DNA of 64,000 bases from Achromobacter spanius (GTDB taxonomy: Bacteria > Pseudomonadota > Gammaproteobacteria > Burkholderiales > Burkholderiaceae_B): NCBI RefSeq assembly GCF_003994415.1, contig NZ_CP034689.1:4712001-4776000 (forward strand), written 5' to 3'. Positions within the stretch are counted from its first letter, which is position 1, and each line of letters begins with the position of its first letter. Both the position numbers and the translations under genes were made by a program. A model generated the notes under the pieces. That model was not told the origin of the DNA and ran no database searches. It was given only the letters and a program-made list of their open reading frames with translations. Of the stretch, positions 16,804-24,521 are shown piece by piece.

Positions 16804-17345
16804 GGGCCGTTTCCTTCGTCGATATCCACCAGCCATTGTTCGATCTGGGCGGCGTATCGCCCGTGCTGGCACACCCGCAACGGCACCCGTCCAAGCAGCC
16901 GCCGCTTGGGCGCGCTGAGCCAGCGATACGCGTGATCGCGGTCGCCGAAAACCAGTTCAGCCAACCACACCACCCGGATAGCGCGATGCAGCACGCGCAG
17001 GTCAGCCAGGTCCAGGCCCAGCGCACGCGGTGCCTGCGCGGCTGTGGGTTCGGAGATTCCCGAGGGCATTCCCAGGGGCACGCCCATGGGCATCAACGGA
17101 AACCAACGCGCAAGATCATTCGGGAACGCCTGGCGCAGCGCTTGCAGTAACGCCGCCGCGCTTCGCAAGCTGGCGGGCGGCTGCGCGTGGCCCAGCACCC
17201 GCGTCAGACGCGCGTCCAACGCCACCGTGACGGCGCTTGCCGCGTCACGGGGCGCGGGCAACGGACGGCGCGCTTGCCTGGGCGGCTGAGTTCTGTTCGA
17301 ACGCGGCATTGAGGGCAGCGCCATCGATGCTGACGGTTCCGGCAT
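16800..17345 (-). CDS. Xre/MbcA/ParS-type antitoxin (DUF2384)
   Basis: Up to 181 residues. The C-terminal toxin-binding domain is recognisable: LAELVFGDRDHAYRWLSAPK, then LGRVPLRVCQHGRYAAQIEQW. The N-terminal half is the DNA-binding region. The frame opens at 17345, where GGAGGG lies eight bases upstream, but that would overlap the ppiC-like gene by about 100 bases. ATGs at 17324 and 17309 and a GTG at 17225 are alternatives. It should neutralise the RES toxin and repress the pair's own transcription. Confidence 0.78.
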   Translation of the reverse strand: MPEPSASMALPSMPRSNRTQPPRQARRPLPAPRDAASAVTVALDARLTRVLGHAQPPASLRSAAALLQALRQAFPNDLARWFPLMPMGVPLGMPSGISEPTAAQAPRALGLDLADLRVLHRAIRVVWLAELVFGDRDHAYRWLSAPKRRLLGRVPLRVCQHGRYAAQIEQWLVDIDEGNGP

Positions 17346-18324
17346 TCAGCAAACCCTCCATATAGGCCCGCGCGGCCAGTTCCTGACGTTGGTTACGCAG
17401 CGCGGCGCGCAGCGCCGGCCTGACTTGGTCGAACGGCGTCACGCTGGCCGGCTGCAACGCCGCCAGCTTCAGGATGTGAAAACCGGCGGCCGACTGCACC
17501 GGGGCCGACACATCGCCGGCCTTCATCTGCTGCACTACCGGACGCATCTCCGGCGTCAACTGCGTCAACGGCACATAGCCGATGTCGCCGCCTTGCGCGC
17601 GCGTGGTCTCGTCACGCGAATTGGCCTGCGCCAGCGCCGCGAAGTCGGCCTTGGGCGCCTGCGCCCGCTTGGCCAGGTCCAGCGCCTGCTTGCGCGCCGC
17701 CGCCACCGCGTCGGCATCCGCCAACGGCGCGGGCAGGAAGATCTGGCTGACGCGATATTGCGCCGGCTCGGTCAGTTGGGGCTTGGCGCGTTCGTAAGCC
17801 GCTTGCAGCTCAGCGTCGCCGGGATAATCGTCCGGCGCGCGGCTGACGGATTCCAGATAGCTCTGCACCACGATGCGTTCCTGCGCAGCCTGCACCGCCT
17901 GTTTGATATCGGGCTTGTCCTGCCAGCCCTGCGCGCGTGCCTGCTCGATCAGCGCCTTCTCGGCCAGGCGCCCGCGCAGCCACTGGTCCAGGCCCGCGCG
18001 GTTGTCCTGCAATTGCTGACGCGCCTGCGGCGGCAAGGCCTGCAATTGACGCATCAATTCATCGCGTTCAACACGCACGGTACCCAAGGTGGCAATGGCC
18101 GGGGCTTGGGGAACCGGCGCGGCCGTCGCGACCTTGGTCGCCGTGGCGCCCGGCGGCGAGGCCGCGGGCGCGGCGGACGCCACGGCTTTGGCTGGCGCCG
18201 GAGCGGGCTCGCTGCTTTGGGCATCGTTGCCGCGCATCAACGCGACGGCGCCCGCCAGCACGGCGATTAGCAGCACGGCTGCCGTCACGCGCAATTGCTT
18301 GTTGGAAGTCAGAGTCTTGGTCAT
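17245..18324 (-). CDS. PpiC-type periplasmic peptidyl-prolyl isomerase
   Basis: Parvulin-family foldase of 359 residues. An N-terminal membrane anchor (AAVLLIAVLAGAVALM) and an Ala/Pro-rich linker (about 40-78) lead to a SurA_N-like helical part. The rotamase domain spans roughly 180-310, with RVSQIFLPAPL, GGDIGYVPLTQLTPEM and AAGFHILKLA. ATG 18324 is preferred over GTG 18333 because AAAGGG is well spaced. As last gene of the secretion locus it likely helps fold the transporter, porin or exoprotein in the periplasm. A PpiC gene also lies near pdtAB in P. aeruginosa, as I recall. Confidence 0.88.
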   Translation of the reverse strand: MTKTLTSNKQLRVTAAVLLIAVLAGAVALMRGNDAQSSEPAPAPAKAVASAAPAASPPGATATKVATAAPVPQAPAIATLGTVRVERDELMRQLQALPPQARQQLQDNRAGLDQWLRGRLAEKALIEQARAQGWQDKPDIKQAVQAAQERIVVQSYLESVSRAPDDYPGDAELQAAYERAKPQLTEPAQYRVSQIFLPAPLADADAVAAARKQALDLAKRAQAPKADFAALAQANSRDETTRAQGGDIGYVPLTQLTPEMRPVVQQMKAGDVSAPVQSAAGFHILKLAALQPASVTPFDQVRPALRAALRNQRQELAARAYMEGLLNAGTVSIDGAALNAAFEQNSAAQASAPSVARAP

Positions 18325-18353
18325 GGATTGCACCCTTTGCCAGGCAAGCCGCG

Positions 18354-18920
18354 TTAGGCTAGCGCCGTTGTCTCGACCGCGTCGGCTTCCGGTTCGGCTT
18401 CCGGTTCGGCTTCCGGTTCGGCTTCCGGTTCGGTTTGCGGCTCGGCCTGCTGCTCGGCTTGCGGTTCGGCTTGCACTGCCTGCCCCGCCTCGCCTTGCTC
18501 CGCCGAGGCGTTAGCGCGCAAGAACAACAGAAACTCTTGCAGCAAGCGGTCCCACAGTTCGGTCGTGGCGCGTAGATACGATTCCGACACGCCGCCGGCC
18601 ACGATCACGTCCAGTTCCAGCACCAGAAACACGCCTTGCACCGACAGGCGGGCAAAGCGCTTTTCCACGTTCCATCGCTCGGCCAGACCGGCCGGCAGCT
18701 CGCCTTGCACGCGCAACGCGCAGCTCAGCGTGTAGTCCAGATAATGGCCGTCCTGCTGGGCCGGGTTGCCCATGCGGGCGGCAAAGCCCACGCCCTGGCT
18801 GGCGCTCAACAGTTGCACCATGCCGTTCTGCTCGGACAGCGTCACGCGGTAGCCAACGGATTGCAGCAGGGCTTGCAGGCGTTCGGCGTTCACATCAAGA
18901 ATCAGGTTCGATTCGGTCAT
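18354..18920 (-). CDS. YbjN-domain protein with Glu/Pro-rich tail
   Basis: 188 residues. A YbjN-like domain (about 1-140) shows LILDVNAERLQALLQSVGYRV and SCALRVQGELPAG, then a helical end. This fold resembles type III secretion chaperones, and its role here is unknown. The tail is a negatively charged repeat of Glu-Pro-Glu-Ala units, built from four perfect 12-base repeats (18384-18431). There is no signal peptide, so it is cytoplasmic. It lies 29 bases before the prolyl-isomerase gene and 40 bases after the coiled-coil gene. Confidence 0.8.
   Translation of the reverse strand: MTESNLILDVNAERLQALLQSVGYRVTLSEQNGMVQLLSASQGVGFAARMGNPAQQDGHYLDYTLSCALRVQGELPAGLAERWNVEKRFARLSVQGVFLVLELDVIVAGGVSESYLRATTELWDRLLQEFLLFLRANASAEQGEAGQAVQAEPQAEQQAEPQTEPEAEPEAEPEAEPEADAVETTALA
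18384..18431. repeat. Four perfect 12-base tandem repeats inside the YbjN gene
   Basis: GGCTTCCGGTTC repeats at 18384, 18396, 18408 and 18420. Being a multiple of three, gains or losses would lengthen or shorten the acidic tail without a frameshift. Confidence 0.85.
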
Positions 18921-18960
18921 TTCAGGTTTCCAGGAATAAAGAATGGGCAATCGGGAAAGG

Positions 18961-19659
18961 CTACGGCGTGGACGTTGCAGCAGCTTGACTTTGGGGCGCT
19001 TGCGCGTCGTAGAGCTTGTCGCCGTACACCTGCGCCTGCTCTTCGAACTGCACGCGGGCCTTGCCCGCAAAGGGTTGCTTGAGCGCCAGAATGTCGCCCG
19101 TGCTGATGCGTTCATAGGCATTCAGAATGTCTTTGCCGGCCTGGTACATCTCGCGGTTTTTCGCCAGGCACACCTTGACCTCTTCATCGCGCTGCGCCAG
19201 GTTGCGCGCCAGCGCCACGCGCTCCGTTTCCTTGGCGCGCGCCAGCGTCAACAGTTCGTCGTAGGCGCCCTTGAACTTGCCCAATTGCGCATGGCTGGCG
19301 GCCACTTGGGCCTGGGCGCTTTCCGTCAGGGCGTCTTGTTGCGCCGCCAGCTTCTCGGCCTGCCCACGGCTCTTGGCCAACTGCGCGCGCAGCGACTCCA
19401 GCTCTTTCTGCGCGGCGTCCAGCTGCGCTTGGGTGGCCGCCTTGGCCGCGTTGATCTGGGCCTGCTCGCTTTGCAATTGCTGTAGCTGCTGCGTGGTGCT
19501 GCGCAACTGGGTGCGCAGGCGCTCTTCCATGGTTTCGGCCTGAACGCCGCCAGACAGGGAGAGGCCCGCCGCGCACAGCGCCACGGCGGCGGCCAGACGC
19601 CGGCCGCGCCCGGCCGTGGGGGAATGACGGGATTCATTCCATACGAGGTGCATGTCCAT
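18961..19659 (-). CDS. Periplasmic coiled-coil protein of the secretion locus
   Basis: 232 residues from the ATG at 19659, with TAAGG just upstream. After a signal peptide (LAAAVALCAAGLSLSGGVQA) a long Gln/Ala/Glu-rich coiled coil runs from about 45 to 150. A C-terminal helical part (NREMYQAGKDILNAYERIS) follows. I know no enzymatic motif in it. It starts four bases after the porin stop and precedes the YbjN gene, so it belongs to the locus. A periplasmic spacer or scaffold for the ExbB/ExbD/TonB-like complex is a guess. Confidence 0.75.
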   Translation of the reverse strand: MDMHLVWNESRHSPTAGRGRRLAAAVALCAAGLSLSGGVQAETMEERLRTQLRSTTQQLQQLQSEQAQINAAKAATQAQLDAAQKELESLRAQLAKSRGQAEKLAAQQDALTESAQAQVAASHAQLGKFKGAYDELLTLARAKETERVALARNLAQRDEEVKVCLAKNREMYQAGKDILNAYERISTGDILALKQPFAGKARVQFEEQAQVYGDKLYDAQAPQSQAAATSTP

Positions 19660-19663
19660 GGCC

Positions 19664-21361
19664 TTAGAACCTGGCGTTGATTTCGAACTGCATGGTGTCG
19701 ATGGCCAGCGGTTCACCATAGATCTCCTTGGTGCTCATCCAGCGAAACACGCCATACACGTTCTTCTCGAAGGCATAGCCCGCGCCGATGTAGTAGCCGC
19801 GCGCGTTGGTGCCGCCCTGATGGAACGACGAATCGTTGAAGGCATCGGGCAGTGCGTCCGGCTGGATGTACTTGTAGCCAACGAAGGCCAGCCAGTCGCC
19901 CTTGTCTTTCAGGTCATACGAACGGCCCAACGTGGCTTGCAGCATCCAGGCGTTGGGGCCGCTTTCGACGTTGCCGTTGTCGTCGAAGTTGTTGACGATG
20001 TAGCCCTGCGAGCGGCTGGCCATCTTGCCCTTGCTGTAGGCCAGGTTGTGGATGAAGTTGCCGTTCACGCGCAGGCCCAGGCCATCGAACACGCGGGTAT
20101 CCCAACGCAGGTTCAGATCCAGCAGGTCGAACTTCGAGGCCAGGCCCACGTATTGCGGCTGCGGCGTGTTGGCCGGGTCGAGCGGGTTGGGGGCGATATT
20201 GCGCAAGAGGAACAACGTGTTGCCCTTTTGCATGAAGGCGGGCCGCGACCAGTCGGTATCGCAGTTTTCGTCGCCCGCCCACGGCGAGCACGCGCTTGAG
20301 CGCTTGCCGGCGATGTTGTCGAAGTGGTAGTACGCCAGCGCGCCGCGCAGGCTGTTCTGGTTATTGACCTTCCAGTCGGCGCCCACCTGCGCGCCCAACA
20401 GCCATTTGTTTTCGCTTGCGCCTTCCGACATGGACGACGCGTTCCAGCCGTTGTTCGCGTACTCGGTCGCAAACGCGCCCAGCGTGCCGAACAAGGTCAC
20501 ATCGCGGCCTTGCAGCGGATGCTTGAAGATGGCCGCGATACCGTCGAAATTCAGATCATTGGAGAACAGCGTATCGGTGGATTCGAACGGGTTGGCGATG
20601 CGGCCGCCGGTTACCGTGGCCCAGGTGGCGGGACGATAGGTCAGGTAGGCCTGGTCAAGCCAGATTTCCTTCTTGCCCATGCCGCCACCCAAGGTCTGGG
20701 ACGTGGATACCGGGCTGTCGTCGCTGCCGGTGGCCAAGCGGATGCCCGCCGTCCAGGCTTCGGAAATTTCGGCGCGCACCCCAAGACGGGCGCGAATGCG
20801 CAACTGGTTGCGGCGGTCTTCGCGCGTGTTCAGCATGGGCGGATAGCCGCCGTTGCTATTCTGGTTGACGTCGTACGGGCCGTTGGCGTTGAGCTTGGCG
20901 AAATTGACAATCTCGTTGCTGTTGCTGCCGTTGTAGAAGCGCGATTCGTCACGCACGCGGACGTCGCCTTCCACGGTGATGCGCGACACCCATTCCGGGA
21001 AGGTATTGGGTTGTGCCCAGTTCTCTTCCTTGGCCTGCACCATGACTTCCGCCTTGACCTCGTCGCGGATCTGGTCACGCACGGTCTGCGGAATGTAGGG
21101 CACACGCACGTCGCCCGCTTGCGCCACGGCGGCGCCGCGATCTGCGGGCGGAGCGTTGCGCGCGGCCTGGGCTTCGGCCTCGGCCTGCGCCACCAGCGCG
21201 TTGGCCTGTTCGGGCTTGAGCACGCCTTGCTGCACCAGCAGGCGGATCAGGTTGATGGTGGCGTTCTCGGACGGCGCGGGCGCGCTGTGCGCCGGCAGCG
21301 AGGCGGCGCCCGCCACGGCCAACGCCAGCGATGCCGCCAACCGGTTCAATGGGAACTTCAT
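19664..21361 (-). CDS. Putative outer-membrane porin
   Basis: 565 residues with a clear signal peptide (LAASLALAVAGAASLPAHSA). A short helical, SLH-like or coiled N-terminal segment (NLIRLLVQQGVLKPEQANAL) precedes a beta-barrel rich in alternating aromatic and polar strands (ITVEGDVRVRDESRFYNG; RRNQLRIRARLGVRAEISE). The protein ends in Phe (FEINARF), as outer-membrane barrels do. It resembles the putative porin family found beside ExbB/ExbD genes. It is not a TonB-dependent receptor: there is no plug domain and the size is too small. It may be the outer-membrane partner energised by the TonB-like protein; that is inference. Confidence 0.82.
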   Translation of the reverse strand: MKFPLNRLAASLALAVAGAASLPAHSAPAPSENATINLIRLLVQQGVLKPEQANALVAQAEAEAQAARNAPPADRGAAVAQAGDVRVPYIPQTVRDQIRDEVKAEVMVQAKEENWAQPNTFPEWVSRITVEGDVRVRDESRFYNGSNSNEIVNFAKLNANGPYDVNQNSNGGYPPMLNTREDRRNQLRIRARLGVRAEISEAWTAGIRLATGSDDSPVSTSQTLGGGMGKKEIWLDQAYLTYRPATWATVTGGRIANPFESTDTLFSNDLNFDGIAAIFKHPLQGRDVTLFGTLGAFATEYANNGWNASSMSEGASENKWLLGAQVGADWKVNNQNSLRGALAYYHFDNIAGKRSSACSPWAGDENCDTDWSRPAFMQKGNTLFLLRNIAPNPLDPANTPQPQYVGLASKFDLLDLNLRWDTRVFDGLGLRVNGNFIHNLAYSKGKMASRSQGYIVNNFDDNGNVESGPNAWMLQATLGRSYDLKDKGDWLAFVGYKYIQPDALPDAFNDSSFHQGGTNARGYYIGAGYAFEKNVYGVFRWMSTKEIYGEPLAIDTMQFEINARF

Positions 21362-21397
21362 GCTCTTGTCACTCCAGGATCAATTCAATGTGAGACA

Positions 21398-22111
21398 TCA
21401 AGACGGGCGGCGGCCTGTCAGCGAGGCACGGATGGGCATGCTGGCCGAGGCCGGCGGTCGTTCGTCCAGGCCCGGCACGGCGCGCAGCGCGGCGATCACA
21501 CGGGCGTCGACGTCGGCATCGCCGCTGCCACGGGTCAGTTCAACGCGGGTCACCTGGCCCGACGCCGTGAGCCAGATGTTGGCTTGCAGGCGGAAAGTCA
21601 GATTGCGGGTACGTTCGTCTTCGCGCAGGATCTTCTGCAGCGCATAGGCCAGGTATTGGCTATAGGTGGCGTTGCCCGCGCGGCCCCCTCCCCCACCCGA
21701 CATGCCCTTGCCCTGCCCCGCGCCGATGTTGAAGGCGTCGCTGCCGGCTTGTGCGTCGCCGTCGATCTGCATCGGGTTGGCCAGGTCGTCGGCCGGGCGC
21801 GGGGGCGCCTCGTCCTGCGGCTTGGGCGGTTCGGGCGTGGGCTGCGGTTCGGGCTCGGGCGTGGCCACGGGCTCTTCCTTGGGCTGCTCGGGTTCCGGCG
21901 GCTTTTCGGGTTCGGGTGGCGGCGGCGGGGGTGGTGGCAGCGGGATGATGGCCGTGACCTTGGGCGCATCGCGCCGAACGCCGGACATATCGTTGGCCCA
22001 GCGCCAAAGCGCATAGGCCGCCACGATCGCCGCCACCACCACGGCCGCCAGCTTCAGCCAGCGGCGCGCCGGATGCGGATCGCGCGAGGAATCGGATGCA
22101 TGTTGCGGCAT
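21398..22111 (-). CDS. TonB-like energy transducer
   Basis: 237 residues with the TonB plan. There is one membrane segment near the N-terminus (LKLAAVVVAAIVAAYALWRW), a long Pro/Glu/Lys linker (about 55-105, including eight consecutive prolines) and a C-terminal TonB/TolA-like fold (YSQYLAYALQKIL, then NIWLTASGQVTRVELTRGSG). The linker spans the periplasm. The gene lies directly downstream of exbD and a DUF2341-ExbB fusion, so it should be the transducer of that proton-driven motor. Its outer-membrane target is not a standard receptor. Confidence 0.87.
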   Translation of the reverse strand: MPQHASDSSRDPHPARRWLKLAAVVVAAIVAAYALWRWANDMSGVRRDAPKVTAIIPLPPPPPPPPEPEKPPEPEQPKEEPVATPEPEPQPTPEPPKPQDEAPPRPADDLANPMQIDGDAQAGSDAFNIGAGQGKGMSGGGGGRAGNATYSQYLAYALQKILREDERTRNLTFRLQANIWLTASGQVTRVELTRGSGDADVDARVIAALRAVPGLDERPPASASMPIRASLTGRRPS

Positions 22112-22128
22112 GACGTCGGTTCCGGCCT

Positions 22129-22548
22129 CTATTGCGGCTTGCCGGTGACCAGCCCGACCTGTGCAAGTTCCAGGCGGCGCAACAGGTCCAGCACTTCCAC
22201 CACTTTCTGGTATTGCACGGCGGCGTCGCCGCGCACAATGACCGGGAAGTCGGGGTTCAGTGCCTTCTCGGTGCGCAGCCGGTCTTCCAGCTCGGGCAAG
22301 GTAACCGGGTAAGCGTCCAGGAAAACCTGGCCGGCGTCGTTGACGGAGATCGCCTTGGTTTTCGGCTGCGACAAGGCCACGGTGGAGCTGGCCTTGGGCA
22401 GGTTGACCTTGATGCCGGCGATCTGCGCGGTGGCCGTCAGAATGAACATGACCAGCACGACCATCAGCACGTCGACCAGCGGCGTGATGTTGATGCCGTC
22501 CACGGGCGCGTCGTCGTCATCGTCCTGGGAAGTGGATACGGAAGCCAT
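22129..22548 (-). CDS. exbD: ExbD/TolR-family protein
   Basis: 139 residues. A single membrane segment carries the proton-conducting Asp (GINITPLVDVLMVVLVMFIL). A periplasmic domain follows (KAISVNDAGQVFLDAYPVTL, PVIVRGDAAVQYQKVVEVL). AAGGAG lies just before the start. It pairs with the ExbB-like domain of the upstream fusion gene (9 bases away) to form a proton-motive-force-driven motor. Confidence 0.93.
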   Translation of the reverse strand: MASVSTSQDDDDDAPVDGINITPLVDVLMVVLVMFILTATAQIAGIKVNLPKASSTVALSQPKTKAISVNDAGQVFLDAYPVTLPELEDRLRTEKALNPDFPVIVRGDAAVQYQKVVEVLDLLRRLELAQVGLVTGKPQ

Positions 22549-22557
22549 GGCTGCTCC

Positions 22558-24483
22558 TTACGCTTCAGCGGACGCGGGTTGCACGTCGCGCACGGCCGGG
22601 CGGCTGGCCGCCGGGGCGCGCACTGCCTGCTGATGGGCGGCTTCCTGCGCTTGCGTTTCGCCGTGCACTTCAGCCAGGCGCGTGACGAACTCGTCGACAA
22701 ACACGCGCATGTCGGCGCTGACTTCCTTGTTGCGCGACACCAGGCGGTTGTAGCCAAACAGTGCGGGGATCGCGACAAACAGACCCATCGCGGTCGCCAG
22801 CAAGGCGGCGGCCATGCCGGGCGCGATGGCGTTGATGTTGACGTCGCCCGCCATGGCCGTGCCCAGGAACACGACCATGATGCCCAGCACCGTGCCCAGC
22901 AAACCGATGTAGGGGCCGCCGGCAATGGCGTTGGACAGCGAACCCAGCTTCGAACCCAGCGCCAGGTTTTCCTTGGTGCGCACTGCGTCCATCGACGCGC
23001 GGATGGCTTCGATGGTGGCCGTGGAAATGGACGTGGTGTCGGCGCCTTGCGCGCGGCGCGTCCGGATCTCGTTGATGGCGACGCGATACAGGCGCCACAG
23101 CGAGGCGTGCTCAACGCGCGTGGCCAGCGCCTTGTCGTCCGCCAGCAATTCCAGACGCTGGCCAACCGTGGCGAAGGCGTCGCGGAAGGATTCGTTGGCG
23201 CGCGCCACGCGAGCCACGTTGCGGCTCTTCTTGAACATGATGATCCAGGACTGCACCATCATCAGCACCAGCACGCCGATGATGATCCAGGCGTCGATCG
23301 GCACGGCGTTAAGCAGAAAGCCCAGTCCGCCAAAGCCAAAGCCGGATTGCTCTTCATCGGCGCCGTAAACCACCAGGCGCGACTCCGCGCCTTGCGAGGC
23401 CGCGTCGGCGTAGATCAGCGCAGCGGGACGCGCAACCTTGGACAGGCGCACTTCGTCGATCGCGCCCACGAACGGCGCGTACGTCGGCTGCGGCGCCGGG
23501 ACGACTTCGGCAGGCGTCGTGCCGTCCGCGGCGGGGGTGGCGGGAGTGGCGGGGGTGGCGATGGGCGCGGCCGGCATCGGCACATCGCCACCCAGCGCGG
23601 CAGTGGTGCCAAGCGGCGGCAGGCTCGCGGCCAGCGATGCGGTGGCACGACCATTCACATACAAGTGGACCTGGCTGCCATCGGCCGTCACGGCAAGGTG
23701 TTGCCAGGCGGCGGGCGTCAGCGGTTGGCCGGGTTGGCTGCGCTGGCCGTTCACTTCCACAAAGGGCACGCCCTGGTTGATGCCGATCAGCAAGGCGTTG
23801 CCGGCGTCGCGACGCGCGTAGATCAGTTGTTCACCAGCCGGCTGGTCGGCACGCACCCAGGCGCTGAACGTGAACGCGCCCGCGGCAGGCATGGCCAATG
23901 ACGGGCTGGCCGGCAGCATCAGCGGCGCGGCGCCCGTGAATTGCGCGGCGCGGCCGATCACGCCGTCCACCATCGCAGCGGTCGGCGTCTGGCCGTGGTT
24001 GCTGTAGCCCGTGGTGTCGCGGGGCGGCGCACCGGCGGCGCCGTCAAAGTGATAGACCAGCGTGTAGTTGAGGTCGAAGCTCAGTTGGCCGTTGGCCGAG
24101 GCGGGCGCCTTCTGGTTGCCGTAGTACATCCAGATGTCCTGACGCTGGCCGTCGGCCACGTCCGGCACATCCACCCACACCAGCGCCATCCCCAGCAAGG
24201 GGTCGAACGATTCCAACTGGTGGTTCAGCACGGTCTGGTCGTCGGCCGCCACGAAGCGGATGTCGGCGCCCTTCTCGTTGATGCCATCGAAGGTGAAGTT
24301 GCCCGTGTGCAGGCGCACCAGCAGCGGCGTGCGGCCGGCGGGGCCGCCCAACGGCATGCCCTGCGCGGTGCTGTCGACGGTGATTTGCTTGCGGTACTGC
24401 CAGTCTGGTTGCCACCAGGCGTTGGCGGCGGACGGCAGTACGCCGGCCAGCACGGTTAGCAGGAGCATCAATAGGCGTTGCAT
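22558..24483 (-). CDS. DUF2341-LamG-ExbB/TolQ fusion protein
   Basis: 641 residues with an unusual layout. A signal peptide is followed by a DUF2341 domain (about 25-120: WWQPDWQYRKQITVD, WVDVPDVADGQRQDIWMYYG). Next comes a LamG/concanavalin-like domain (about 135-350: FTFSAWVRADQPAGEQLIYA, VHLYVNGRATASL, FVGAIDEVRLSKVARP). The rest is an ExbB/MotA/TolQ proton channel with three membrane segments (AWIIIGVLVLMMVQSWIIMF; GPYIGLLGTVLGIMVVFLG; AAALLATAMGLFVAIPALFG). The periplasmic lectin-like part is thus fused to the motor. ExbD and a TonB-like protein follow. Ordinary ExbB is about 240 residues. Confidence 0.9.
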   Translation of the reverse strand: MQRLLMLLLTVLAGVLPSAANAWWQPDWQYRKQITVDSTAQGMPLGGPAGRTPLLVRLHTGNFTFDGINEKGADIRFVAADDQTVLNHQLESFDPLLGMALVWVDVPDVADGQRQDIWMYYGNQKAPASANGQLSFDLNYTLVYHFDGAAGAPPRDTTGYSNHGQTPTAAMVDGVIGRAAQFTGAAPLMLPASPSLAMPAAGAFTFSAWVRADQPAGEQLIYARRDAGNALLIGINQGVPFVEVNGQRSQPGQPLTPAAWQHLAVTADGSQVHLYVNGRATASLAASLPPLGTTAALGGDVPMPAAPIATPATPATPAADGTTPAEVVPAPQPTYAPFVGAIDEVRLSKVARPAALIYADAASQGAESRLVVYGADEEQSGFGFGGLGFLLNAVPIDAWIIIGVLVLMMVQSWIIMFKKSRNVARVARANESFRDAFATVGQRLELLADDKALATRVEHASLWRLYRVAINEIRTRRAQGADTTSISTATIEAIRASMDAVRTKENLALGSKLGSLSNAIAGGPYIGLLGTVLGIMVVFLGTAMAGDVNINAIAPGMAAALLATAMGLFVAIPALFGYNRLVSRNKEVSADMRVFVDEFVTRLAEVHGETQAQEAAHQQAVRAPAASRPAVRDVQPASAEA

Positions 24484-24521
24484 GAGTAAGACTCCGGGAT
24501 GAATGGGGTAAACGCGTGCGC

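Noticed and set aside
20324..22312. A 662-codon plus-strand frame over the porin, TonB and ExbD genes
   Set aside because: The three minus-strand genes have signal peptides, membrane segments and family motifs, and the plus-strand frame has none.
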